A stretch of 64,000 nucleotides of DNA from Anabaena sphaerica FACHB-251 (lineage in GTDB: Bacteria > Cyanobacteriota > Cyanobacteriia > Cyanobacteriales > Nostocaceae): positions 88,542 through 152,541 of the forward strand of contig NZ_JACJQU010000006.1 of the NCBI RefSeq assembly GCF_014696825.1. Reading direction: 5' to 3'. The translations under genes and the position numbers were made by a program. This document shows positions 27,951 to 36,409 of this stretch, piece by piece (within the stretch, counting starts at the first letter, position 1; each line of letters starts with the position of its first letter). A model generated the notes under the pieces. That model made no database searches, had not been told where the DNA came from, and was given only the letters and a program-made list of their open reading frames with translations.

Positions 27951-28345
27951 TGCAAACAGAACCCCAACCAAAACTTTCTTTAGCTGAGTGGGTAACATTT
28001 AGTATAGCTTTATTTATCCTGGCAATTATTATTAGCTTAGTCGGTTACATTTGGATGAATGAGGAAGACAAACCTCCCATTTTATCAGTTACTAAAAAAC
28101 AAATGATTCGCGAAATTGATGGGAAATTTTATGTTCCCTTTGAAATAGTTAATACTGGTGGTGAAACTGCTGAATCAGTGCAAATTATTGCTGAGTTACA
28201 AATTGCTGATAAAGTTGTTGAAACAGGAGAGCAACAGATTGATTTTTTGTCTGATGGTGAAAAGGAAGAAGGAGCATTTATATTTAGCCAAAATCCGCGT
28301 CAGGGGCAATTAACTGTGCGGGTTGCTAGCTATAAGTTGCCATAA
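27947..28345 (+). CDS. TIGR02588 family protein
   Basis: 132 residues (two adjacent ATG codons at the start) with one N-terminal membrane helix (VTFSIALFILAIIISLVGYIW) and an outside immunoglobulin-like beta domain (FYVPFEIVNTGGETAESVQI ... QGQLTVRVASYKLP), the TIGR02588 pattern. The start overlaps the TIGR02587 stop by four bases. Function of the pair is not known; a membrane complex is inferred from the coupling. Confidence 0.85.
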   Translation: MMQTEPQPKLSLAEWVTFSIALFILAIIISLVGYIWMNEEDKPPILSVTKKQMIREIDGKFYVPFEIVNTGGETAESVQIIAELQIADKVVETGEQQIDFLSDGEKEEGAFIFSQNPRQGQLTVRVASYKLP

Positions 28346-28490
28346 TCCAATTTCTGCACAGATGAGGTAATCATAACTAATCAACCGGACTTGATATAAC
28401 TCAAGCAACTCTTAACTTCTCTTTATATATTACAAAATGAAGTGCAGAATGCGGGCTATAGTTTCCTGAGTTGAATGCGGAAAATAAACA

Positions 28491-28526
28491 AGGGCGCTCG
28501 CTTGAGTTAGCGCCCTTTATTTTTTT
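28491..28526 (+). terminator. Rho-independent terminator
   Basis: AGGGCGCT, loop CGCTTGAGTT, AGCGCCCT followed by TTATTTTTTT. Located 146 bases after the TIGR02588 gene; it should terminate that transcript. The only long gene-free piece here is 28346-28641. Confidence 0.85.
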
Positions 28527-28641
28527 GATTTCGTTAGCTGAACCATTCTCATGTTCAGAAGTGATCCAAGTCAGCTAAAGATACCACTTCTGAAATAATG
28601 CAAGTTCAATGTGTAACAGGTGACTAATTATTCTTTCTAGC

Positions 28642-29349
28642 TTAAACAGCAGCTAATTCTGGTGCGGGACGCTTACTGTTACGGATATTGTTAATCGCTT
28701 CAGCATAATCAGGAGCATTAAACACAGCAGAACCCGCTACAATAGCATTAGCTCCTGCTTCCAAAACTTGCCAAGTGTTATTAGCTTTGAGTCCCCCATC
28801 AACTTCAATCCAAGGATCTAAACCGCGTTCATCACACATTTGACGCAGTTTACGAATTTTGGGAACCACACTAGGAATAAAGCTTTGTCCACCGAAACCG
28901 GGGTTAACGCTCATAATCAGCACTAAATCACACAGTTCCAGTACATATTCAATTAATTCTAAAGGTGTACCGGGGTTCAGTACAACTCCAGCTTGTTTAC
29001 CGAGTTCTCTGATTTGTCCCAAAGTCCGGTGTAGGTGAGGTGAAGCGTTATGTTCAGCGTGTACAGAAATTATATCAGCACCAGCCTTAGCAAAACCTTC
29101 TACATACTTTTCTGGTTCCACGATCATCAAGTGGACATCCAGCGGTTTGGTTGTAATCGGACGAATCGCCTCCACAACCAGAGGACCTATTGTAATATTA
29201 GGTACAAAGCGTCCGTCCATTACATCAACGTGAATCCAATCTGCTCCCGCTTTGTCCACAGCGCGAATATCGTCACCCAGACGACTAAAATCCGCTGATA
29301 GGATAGATGGAGAGATAACTATAGGCTTTTTAGATGGGTTTTGGGTCAT
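28642..29349 (-). CDS. rpe: Ribulose-phosphate 3-epimerase
   Basis: 235 residues from the ATG at 29349 (an upstream in-frame start at 29394 is less likely). [30 protein letters not shown] (metal-binding Asp and His neighbours), [27 protein letters not shown] and [10 protein letters not shown] are the classical motifs of the TIM-barrel epimerase. It interconverts ribulose-5-phosphate and xylulose-5-phosphate in the Calvin cycle and pentose phosphate pathway. It stands alone. Confidence 0.97.
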   Translation of the reverse strand: MTQNPSKKPIVISPSILSADFSRLGDDIRAVDKAGADWIHVDVMDGRFVPNITIGPLVVEAIRPITTKPLDVHLMIVEPEKYVEGFAKAGADIISVHAEHNASPHLHRTLGQIRELGKQAGVVLNPGTPLELIEYVLELCDLVLIMSVNPGFGGQSFIPSVVPKIRKLRQMCDERGLDPWIEVDGGLKANNTWQVLEAGANAIVAGSAVFNAPDYAEAINNIRNSKRPAPELAAV

Positions 29350-29490
29350 GGCTAGTGGGTTCTTAAGCGTCCTCGTCTGTAAGCATTGTAACAAAATATG
29401 GACTTTTTGGAAATTAGTGATTTGTGATTGGGGACTGGTGATTGGTGATTGGTAACTAATTATTCTCTATTCCCTATTACCTCTTAACTG

Positions 29491-29525
29491 TCACCTGTTC
29501 CCTGTTCCCTGTTCCCTGTTCCCTG
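29491..29525. repeat. Heptamer tandem repeat (CCTGTTC type)
   Basis: Four to five tandem copies of the heptamer GTTCCCT/CCTGTTC immediately before the subtilase-like gene. STRR-type repeat. Confidence 0.7.
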
Positions 29526-29535
29526 ATAATTGACT

Positions 29536-31125
29536 ATGAACAAAATCTGGATAATTTGCGGTTTGGGTATTTCCTGTTTAACTGTGCCAGTATTGGCATC
29601 TGTAAAGTTTGGCAGTTCTCTAGGAAGCGGTGGTATTGATGTGCTGAAATTACATCAACCTCCTTACAATTTAACTGGCCGCAAAATTGCCATCGGTCAG
29701 GTAGAAATTGGTCGTCCTGGTATGTTTGGCTTAGATAAAGCCGTGTCTAAAAATCGCGCTATTTCTCCCGTTGCCGTTTTTTTACGCACAGTACCAGCTA
29801 AGTCAAATACTGGCGTTGATCCCCATGCTTATAATGTGGCTGCGGTGATGGTCAGTAAAGACAAAGCTTGGCCGGGAGTTGCACCAGAAGCAAGACTATA
29901 TTCTTCTGCTGTCGGTGCTACAAAAAATATGGGTCAAGCAGAAGAGTGTTTATCAGCACAACATATAGCATTACAAAACAGTGGTGATGTTCGCGCTATT
30001 AACTTTAGTTTTGGTGAACCTTTGAACCGTGACCCCAGACCAGAAGCTGTTTTAGATGGTCAAGCTTTACTGACTTTGTGTATTGACTGGTCGAGTCGGG
30101 TTCATAATGTCGTGTATGCGATCGCTGGCAACCAAGGCAAAGGCGGGATTCCCATTCCTACAGATAATTTTAACGCAATTAACGTCGCTTTTTCATCCCC
30201 AAGAGAGGAGATTTTTAATAAACTTCATGTTTCTAATCTAGCAGGTAATAATCAAGGAGTGGGCGATCGCCTTGTTGGTAAAGAATTTAATATTGGTGGA
30301 CGCAGATCAATTAGTTTAGTTGCTCCTGGTAGTAATATTCATGTACTTAACCCTGATGGTAAATTGAATAAATCTACAGGTTCGAGTTTTGCCGCACCTC
30401 ACGTTACCGCTACCGTAGCTTTATTACAAGAATTTGCTGACCGACAGTTAAGAATTAAACAACCAAATTGGACTATTGATGCTCGAAATCATCAGGTTAT
30501 GAAAGCTGTATTATTAAATTCAGCCGAGAAAATTCAAGATAGAGGTGATGGTTTGTGGTTGGGAATGACCAAGACTTTAGTTGATAAACAAAATCGAGAT
30601 TGGTTTGCTTCTGATGCTTACAAAAACACGAAAATTCCCCTTGATGATCAAATGGGAACTGGTCATTTAAATGCTTTTCGTGCTTATCAACAATTTATGC
30701 CGGGTCAATGGCAACCTTCCGCACCAGTTCCATCAGTTGGTTGGGATTATAACACAATTAATGCTAATTCTTTCAGAGAATATAGTTTAGCAAAACCCTT
30801 AAAACAAAACAGTTTTATAGCTCTTACCTTAACTTGGGATAGATTAGTGGAATTAGATGATAAAAATAAAAATCACCAATATGATATAAATGAACCTTTC
30901 CAAAATAAAGGTTTAAATAACCTTGACCTTTATCTAGTCAAAGCAGACAGTCCAAAAACTGAAATTGCTGCTTGTGCTTCTGTGAGTGAAATTGATAATG
31001 TAGAACATATTTTTTGTCCCGTTCCTGCTACTGGGAATTATAAAATTCGCGTCCATTTTAAACAACAAGTCAATGAACCAACTCAAGCATACTCCTTAGC
31101 TTGGTGGACTGTTCCTGTCAATTAG
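29536..31125 (+). CDS. Exported S8 (subtilisin-like) peptidase with atypical catalytic region
   Basis: 529 residues with a signal peptide (MNKIWIICGLGISCLTVPVLA). GSSFAAPHVTATVALL is the classical subtilase Ser block, AIAGNQGKGG holds the oxyanion Asn, and DPHAYNVAAVM occupies the His position. The usual Asp block (V-I-D-T-G) appears as IAIGQVEIGRPG, so Asp seems replaced by Glu; whether it cleaves peptides is uncertain. A beta-sandwich C-terminal part follows (WTV end). Start: the ATG at 29536; a TTG two codons upstream is possible. Located in the periplasm or outside the cell. Confidence 0.8.
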   Translation: MNKIWIICGLGISCLTVPVLASVKFGSSLGSGGIDVLKLHQPPYNLTGRKIAIGQVEIGRPGMFGLDKAVSKNRAISPVAVFLRTVPAKSNTGVDPHAYNVAAVMVSKDKAWPGVAPEARLYSSAVGATKNMGQAEECLSAQHIALQNSGDVRAINFSFGEPLNRDPRPEAVLDGQALLTLCIDWSSRVHNVVYAIAGNQGKGGIPIPTDNFNAINVAFSSPREEIFNKLHVSNLAGNNQGVGDRLVGKEFNIGGRRSISLVAPGSNIHVLNPDGKLNKSTGSSFAAPHVTATVALLQEFADRQLRIKQPNWTIDARNHQVMKAVLLNSAEKIQDRGDGLWLGMTKTLVDKQNRDWFASDAYKNTKIPLDDQMGTGHLNAFRAYQQFMPGQWQPSAPVPSVGWDYNTINANSFREYSLAKPLKQNSFIALTLTWDRLVELDDKNKNHQYDINEPFQNKGLNNLDLYLVKADSPKTEIAACASVSEIDNVEHIFCPVPATGNYKIRVHFKQQVNEPTQAYSLAWWTVPVN

Positions 31126-31177
31126 GAGATAGCCCGGATTTCTAGCAACAATTTATAATTAATTTACAAATTCAAAA

Positions 31178-31271
31178 AAGAAGTCGGGGATGTGATTGTC
31201 CAGATCCCCGACTTCTAGCAACAATTCATAATTTATTCACAAATTCAAAAAAGAAGTCGGGGATCTATGTC
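31178..31271. repeat. GTCGGGGATC repeats, copy 2 (tandem)
   Basis: Two direct units of about 80 bases (ATTTACAAATTCAAAAAAGAAGTCGGGG type) plus the inverse CAGATCCCCGACTTC between them. It lies between the subtilase-like gene and a small lipoprotein gene. Confidence 0.7.
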
Positions 31272-31386
31272 TGTTACCAAAACTGTAACCATTAGCTGTT
31301 TATGTGCGGTATATGAGATAGTGAACACCTGACACATCATTAGCGTCTAACTTAATAGAAAGCTGAAACAACAAATGAGGTAGTAG

Positions 31387-31599
31387 ATGAACCGACACAA
31401 GTTTAGTGCTGTGCAAGAAAATTTCTTACAAAGACGGTACGGAGTGAGTTTAGGTAGACGCTACGTTTTAGCCGCAGCTAGTATTGTGATGTTGAGTGTA
31501 CTTGGATGTTCCCAAATTGATCACAATACAGCATTAATCACCAAATCTCGTCTACCTGGCACTGAGTCGGAATTTACCAAGGATAATGGCTACTTCTGA
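31387..31599 (+). CDS. Short lipoprotein-like protein, possibly truncated
   Basis: 70 residues: a basic N-terminal region with RRYGVSLGRRYVLAAAS, a hydrophobic helix and a lipobox LSVLGC at about residue 41-46, then only 25 residues. The very long pre-lipobox part and tiny mature part suggest a 5' fragment of a longer exported protein, cut before a decayed region. It could also be a genuine small lipoprotein. Confidence 0.4.
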   Translation: MNRHKFSAVQENFLQRRYGVSLGRRYVLAAASIVMLSVLGCSQIDHNTALITKSRLPGTESEFTKDNGYF

Positions 31600-31624
31600 T
31601 GTTTGTTACTTCTGGCTGCTTGTA

Positions 31625-31916
31625 CTAACGCCAATCATCCAACACAAACACATCCCTACGATTGTATCCTGGTTGATTAGGTCTGTGCATGGCTACACCG
31701 ATGCTTTGACTACGAAAACCACGGGTTTGCATCTGCAAATAAGCGGCTTCTCGACTGGTATTTACTCCCGCAACCAAGCGAGACATCCGCTACAGTTAAA
31801 CCTTCACACAAGTCTAACAACTGGTCAAAACGTTTTTGTGCATCATTCCCAGAACGCACAGCGCCAAATTTGACAAAGCAATTATTACTACCAGCTTCTG
31901 TAGCAGCGCCGGACAT
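31625..31916 (-). pseudogene. Frameshifted remnant of an unidentified gene
   Basis: On the minus strand two frames together give a coherent protein. The first frame reads SGAATEAGSNNCFVKFGAVR ... LDLCEGLTVADVS; the second continues as a different frame through AAYLQMQTRGFRSQ and ends with RRDVFVLDDWR and a stop at 31625. One frameshift joins them around 31770-31790. The 5' side is cut by a palindromic repeat from about 31917. No family assigned. Confidence 0.5.
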
Positions 31917-31917
31917 T

Positions 31918-32030
31918 TCTCGTTCCCATACTCTGTATGGGAATGAATTTTAGAAGGCTCTGCCTTCTATTAAATCAGAGGCAGAGCCTCTTCATAGCAT
32001 TCCCAGTCTGAGACTAGGAACGAGATCAAC
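31918..32030. repeat. Palindromic dispersed repeat
   Basis: CGTTCCCATACTCTGTATGGGAATG, AGAGGCAGAGCCTC and CATTCCCAGTCTGAGACTAGGAACG form nested inverted repeats. This is a familiar dispersed type in filamentous cyanobacteria and adjoins the remnant gene to its left. Confidence 0.6.
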
Positions 32031-32078
32031 GAGATGTCTATTTTTCTTTCTTCTACCTCCTAACTCGTTGATCTCCTG

Positions 32079-33875
32079 CTAATAATGTGAACCCGTCTTG
32101 CGGTGGTTGATAGCAGTCACTGCATCAGGTTTGAGTAATTTGCCGTTATCAATGGTTGCGTATATCACCCAATGATCGCCACATTCTAGACGTTGGTTAA
32201 CGGAACATTCTAAATATGCACAAGCATCGGTGAGGACTGTGCAACCGTTGTCTGCTTCTACAGTCTGGAAGTTAGCAAACCGATCTTCTCCAGGGGCGAA
32301 ATTCTTGCGGAAATGTCTCATGTAGTCTACATGAACCCCTTCAGGGAGAATATTCAGGACAAACTTACCACCAGGATACATTAATGATTCAACTGCTCGT
32401 TCCTTAGCGATCGCCACTGTAATTCCTGGTGGATTAAAAGTAGCCTGAGACACCCAAGCCCCTAGCATTCCTGTAGAAACTTCTCCTTGTTTAGCTGCGA
32501 TCACACACACAGAACCAATAATTCTACCTACAGCTTGTTCTACAGGAGTAGCAGCTTGTTGGGGTACACGGATTTTCTTTGCTTTCTTCAAACTTTGAGC
32601 AAAGTCTGTACCGATTTCTTCCGACATTTTCAGAGTCACTTCATCTGGTTTAAACTTGACTTTCAGCGTGTCAAAACCAAACCGATATCCAGCATCCCGC
32701 AGTTTACATTCTACCAGGTCTAATGCTTCACCACTCCAACCATAGGAACCAAACACCCCGGCTAATTTACTATTGTCACCGATTGCCAGGACAATACCTA
32801 AAGCAGTGTGAATAGGTGTAGGTGCATGACCACCGATGGTAGGAGTACCAATAATAAACGCATCCGCTTGTTCTACGGTATGACGAATTTCGTCTGGGGG
32901 TGCAAATTCGCAATTTATAGATTTAACCGCAACTCCACCTTTGGTCAATCCCAAAGCCATCGCCTGTGCTAAAGTTGCTGTGTTGCCATAGGCTGAGGCA
33001 TAAAGTAACGCCACAGATATTTCCCGATTCTTGTGGGAATGACACCATTCACCATAAGCTTTCGTTAGTTCAATTAAGCCAGTCCGTACCAATGGACCAT
33101 GACCAACAGCATACATCCTCACCTGCAAATCAGAGATTTTCTCTAAAGCAGCTTCTACATGAGTTGCATGGGGAGCCATCAGGCAATTAAAGTAGTAACG
33201 TTGGTCTTCTTTGAAAGTTTCCACGTTATCATCAAAGACTTCATCACCGCAGATATGCACCCCAAATAACTTATCTGTGTAGAGAATTTGGGTTTGCTGG
33301 TCGTAGGTGCAAAGTGCTTCTGGCCAACGGGGACTTGGAATAGGTAAGAATTTCAAAACATGACCCTTACCCAAATCTAAGGTTTCTTTCCCCCGCATTG
33401 TCAAAACTTTGATATCTTGGTCGAGAAAAGCCGCTCGCAAATTAGCAGCACCAGGAAGAGAACATACAAAAGTAATTTGTGGTGCAAGTTCTAAAAGTGC
33501 TTTTAAAGTTGGTATGCGGTTAGGGCTAAAATGACCCAAAATCACATAATCCAACTTGCGGAAATTGACGCTATTTTGTAATGCTTCCAAATAAATATTT
33601 GTGAAGCTTTCCCCCGGAGGATCAATCAATGCAGTTTTATCGGCTTCTATTAAATAGCAATTGGAGGTAGTACCTCGGCAAAGTGCATATTCAATTTCAA
33701 ACCGTAGACGTGACCAACTTCTCGCTCTGAGAACTTTTGTATTTGTAGCAATCGGTAGAATTTGTACGTCGCGTGGTTTGGAATCGCTCATAGCTGTTTG
33801 TTGTGGAGAAAAAACTTGAAAAAACCAGTTTTTAGCCGATGCCAAGGCGTTAGAAAAAGAATCTGGGGGTTGCAT
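32079..33875 (-). CDS. flv1: Flavodiiron protein (Flv1-like)
   Basis: 598 residues from an ATG at 33875; ATG at 33791 (570 residues) is also reasonable and no ribosome site decides. Three domains: a metallo-beta-lactamase-like diiron domain in which the HxExDH ligand motif is replaced by GHFSPNRIPT, as in the Flv1/Flv2 class; a flavodoxin domain (SVALLYASAYGNTATLA); and a C-terminal flavin reductase-like domain ending RKTGSHY. Flv1 pairs with Flv3 and reduces O2 to water with electrons from photosystem I. It is the second gene after flv3, 290 bases away. Confidence 0.85.
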   Translation of the reverse strand: MQPPDSFSNALASAKNWFFQVFSPQQTAMSDSKPRDVQILPIATNTKVLRARSWSRLRFEIEYALCRGTTSNCYLIEADKTALIDPPGESFTNIYLEALQNSVNFRKLDYVILGHFSPNRIPTLKALLELAPQITFVCSLPGAANLRAAFLDQDIKVLTMRGKETLDLGKGHVLKFLPIPSPRWPEALCTYDQQTQILYTDKLFGVHICGDEVFDDNVETFKEDQRYYFNCLMAPHATHVEAALEKISDLQVRMYAVGHGPLVRTGLIELTKAYGEWCHSHKNREISVALLYASAYGNTATLAQAMALGLTKGGVAVKSINCEFAPPDEIRHTVEQADAFIIGTPTIGGHAPTPIHTALGIVLAIGDNSKLAGVFGSYGWSGEALDLVECKLRDAGYRFGFDTLKVKFKPDEVTLKMSEEIGTDFAQSLKKAKKIRVPQQAATPVEQAVGRIIGSVCVIAAKQGEVSTGMLGAWVSQATFNPPGITVAIAKERAVESLMYPGGKFVLNILPEGVHVDYMRHFRKNFAPGEDRFANFQTVEADNGCTVLTDACAYLECSVNQRLECGDHWVIYATIDNGKLLKPDAVTAINHRKTGSHY

Positions 33876-33998
33876 ATAAATTATGAAATATTCGCCAGCA
33901 AATATCTGTGCATTGCAATTCAAAATTAAAAAAGGGGTAATTGGTAATGGGGGGTAATGCGTAATTGGTAATGGGTAATAGGGAGAATTATCTATCAC

Positions 33999-34288
33999 CT
34001 ATTCCCAGTCCCCAATCCCCAATCCCCAGTCCCTCACAAGGGTAGGTATTTTACATTGTCGTGAGGGCAAGACTTGGATGACAAGGAAGGACAGTGGATA
34101 AGGGAGGAAAACCGTACCAAATCAAATTCTCTTGGTAACAAGAACAGTCCGTCAAAATACCATTGTGCGTATCAAATCTTCCTTGTCTACCTTCCATCCT
34201 TGTCTTCCTAGTCCTGCCTTCACAGTTAATATTAAAAACCTACCCCTGTGAGATCCCCAGTCCCCAATCCCTAGTCCCCAATCCCCAA
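33999..34288. repeat. Intergenic tract with heptamer-like tandem repeats
   Basis: Short CCCCAATC/CCCAGTC iterations near 34000-34035 and 34255-34290 flank the gap between flv3 and flv1. No coding region. Confidence 0.5.
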
Positions 34289-36007
34289 TTAATAGTAGTT
34301 CCCTACTTTGCGATGACGTACTGCTGTCACTGCTTCAGGTTTGGAAACTCGTCCATCTTCGACTGTGCAGTATAAAATCCAGTGGTCGCTACATTCCATG
34401 CTGGTGACTACTTCACATTCCATGTATGCGAGTGCATCGGTTAAAATTGGTGAACCGTTTTTGGCGGTTTGGGTTTTTACTCCTGCAAATCTATCCGCAC
34501 CCGGATGTAAACGTTTGAGGAAGTGTTTTTTCAGGTCTTGATAGTTTCCTTCTTCCAGAACATTGAGAACAAAGCGATCGCCTATTTGCAGTAAGCTATC
34601 AATCGCTCGATCTTTAGCTACAGCAATTGTGAATCCTAAAGGCTGTAAACTAGCTTGTGTTACCCAAGAAGCTATCATTGCACCGCTAACATCTCCTTTT
34701 TTAGCAGTAACAATGTACAATCCACTGCTAATTCTCCCTAACGCTTTTTCCATGTTCACGTCGAGGGATTTGATTTGTTTGATGTTGCGTTCTCGCATCA
34801 CCAATTGTCCCAAATCTGTACCAGCTTCTTCACAACTTTTATAAGTTGATTCACCAGGAACTTCTTTAATCCGAATTGCTGGGAATGCTTCTTTAATCCC
34901 TAAGTCAATAAACTTGCGTCGTAGGGTATCAATGGGTTCATCATCACCACCATAGGACTCAAATAGTCCTACTACTTGCTTATTTTTGGCGACAGATAAT
35001 AAAGAACTAATTCCGGCTTGTGCAACAATAGAAGAAGTAGGTGGCATTCCAATAATTAAACCGGATGCTCTACCTGCTAGTTCTTGAATTTCTTGCAATT
35101 CTGCTGTGTGGAGATCAATTACTTCTACTCCTACACCAGCTTTTTGGAGACCGTCACCAATTGCATGAGCCAAGCGATCGCTATGACCATAACCGGAAAC
35201 ATAGAACAAACCAACCACAGTTTCTGCTGTAGCTTGTCTTTGGCTCCAAGTTTTGTAGCATTCGGTTAAAACATCAAGGTGATGGTATAGTAATGGTCCG
35301 TGTCCGTTAGCAATTATTTGAATTTTGCCTAAATCACCCATTCTCTTCATTGCATTCAATAAAGAACGAGCATTGGGACCCATTAAGCAATCATAATAAA
35401 ATCGAAAATCAGCTTCAATTGCTTCTAAATCTTCGTCAAAGGTGCGACTATCACAAAAGTGCATTCCAAACGCATCACAAGTGTAAAGGATTTGGGTTTT
35501 GCGATCAAAACTGAAGATGGTATCAGGCCAGTGTAAATTTGGCGCACTGACGAATTCTATTTCATGTCCTTTACCAATATCGATGCGATCGCCACTTTTG
35601 ACAATTCGCTTGGAAAAAGGATCATGTACCAAACCTTCCAAAAATTGCAGTGCTACTTTGGAAGCTAAAACAGTTGCTCTCGGTGCTAACTGTAATACGT
35701 CTTCTACCAAACCACTATGATCTGGCTCTGTGTGACTAACAATTATATAATCAATTGTCTTGGGGTTAACAAGTCCTTTGAGGGTGTCTAAATACAATTG
35801 ACGGAACTTCTGGTGAGAAGTATCAATCAAAACAGTTTGTTCACCCCTAATTAAATATGAATTATAGGTTGTACCGTTTTGCAATCCAAATTCAATATCA
35901 AAACGATCTCGATCCCAATCAAGAGAGCGAATCGCTGTCGTATTAGGGGCAATTTCTACAGTTTGTATAGTTAACCTTGGTTCAACTTTCTCTGAGATCG
36001 CTACCAT
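34289..36007 (-). CDS. flv3: Flavodiiron protein (Flv3-like)
   Basis: 572 residues. The opening TAIRSLDWDRDRFDIEFGLQ and NGTTYNSYLI is characteristic of cyanobacterial Flv3. Canonical diiron ligands HTEPDHSG are present, followed by HWPDTIFSFD, the GHGPLLY site, a flavodoxin domain (VVGLFYVSGYGHSD) and the flavin reductase domain (AMIASWVTQASLQPLGF), ending RKVGNYY. It reduces O2 to water with electrons from photosystem I, as a partner of Flv1, gene adjacent. Whether this is the vegetative or heterocyst copy cannot be decided from the sequence. Confidence 0.92.
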   Translation of the reverse strand: MVAISEKVEPRLTIQTVEIAPNTTAIRSLDWDRDRFDIEFGLQNGTTYNSYLIRGEQTVLIDTSHQKFRQLYLDTLKGLVNPKTIDYIIVSHTEPDHSGLVEDVLQLAPRATVLASKVALQFLEGLVHDPFSKRIVKSGDRIDIGKGHEIEFVSAPNLHWPDTIFSFDRKTQILYTCDAFGMHFCDSRTFDEDLEAIEADFRFYYDCLMGPNARSLLNAMKRMGDLGKIQIIANGHGPLLYHHLDVLTECYKTWSQRQATAETVVGLFYVSGYGHSDRLAHAIGDGLQKAGVGVEVIDLHTAELQEIQELAGRASGLIIGMPPTSSIVAQAGISSLLSVAKNKQVVGLFESYGGDDEPIDTLRRKFIDLGIKEAFPAIRIKEVPGESTYKSCEEAGTDLGQLVMRERNIKQIKSLDVNMEKALGRISSGLYIVTAKKGDVSGAMIASWVTQASLQPLGFTIAVAKDRAIDSLLQIGDRFVLNVLEEGNYQDLKKHFLKRLHPGADRFAGVKTQTAKNGSPILTDALAYMECEVVTSMECSDHWILYCTVEDGRVSKPEAVTAVRHRKVGNYY

Positions 36008-36409
36008 GATTCGTCTCCGAGTCCAAATAATATTCTCTTCTCCCCACCATTTTCTTCCTAAATTCTTTTTAAAGTTGTAATCAAGAATATATTTCGATAA
36101 ATTAAACTTGTATTAATTAATGCAGTTTTTTAGCATATTTTCTAACTAGGAAAATACACTAATTTTAAATTATGTCAAAGGCAATACAACTTAAATATTT
36201 ATTTTTATTGGCATAATTTAAAATCCCCAAATCATTATACATATCCTTGCATTTCTTGACAAATAATTCGTCAAAAAAAAATGATCGATATAGTATTTCC
36301 TAATCAAATGATATGTATCATAGCCCCCTCCTGGCTTGCGAGTATGGGATTGGAGTTGGGATTCTATTTTGACATTTTTACAGTTAGTTCGGAAATCATT
36401 AATTAAATT
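36008..36409. other. AT-rich gene-free stretch
   Basis: Very AT-rich DNA between two minus-strand genes, likely containing the flv3 promoter. No repeat or reading frame of note. Confidence 0.5.
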
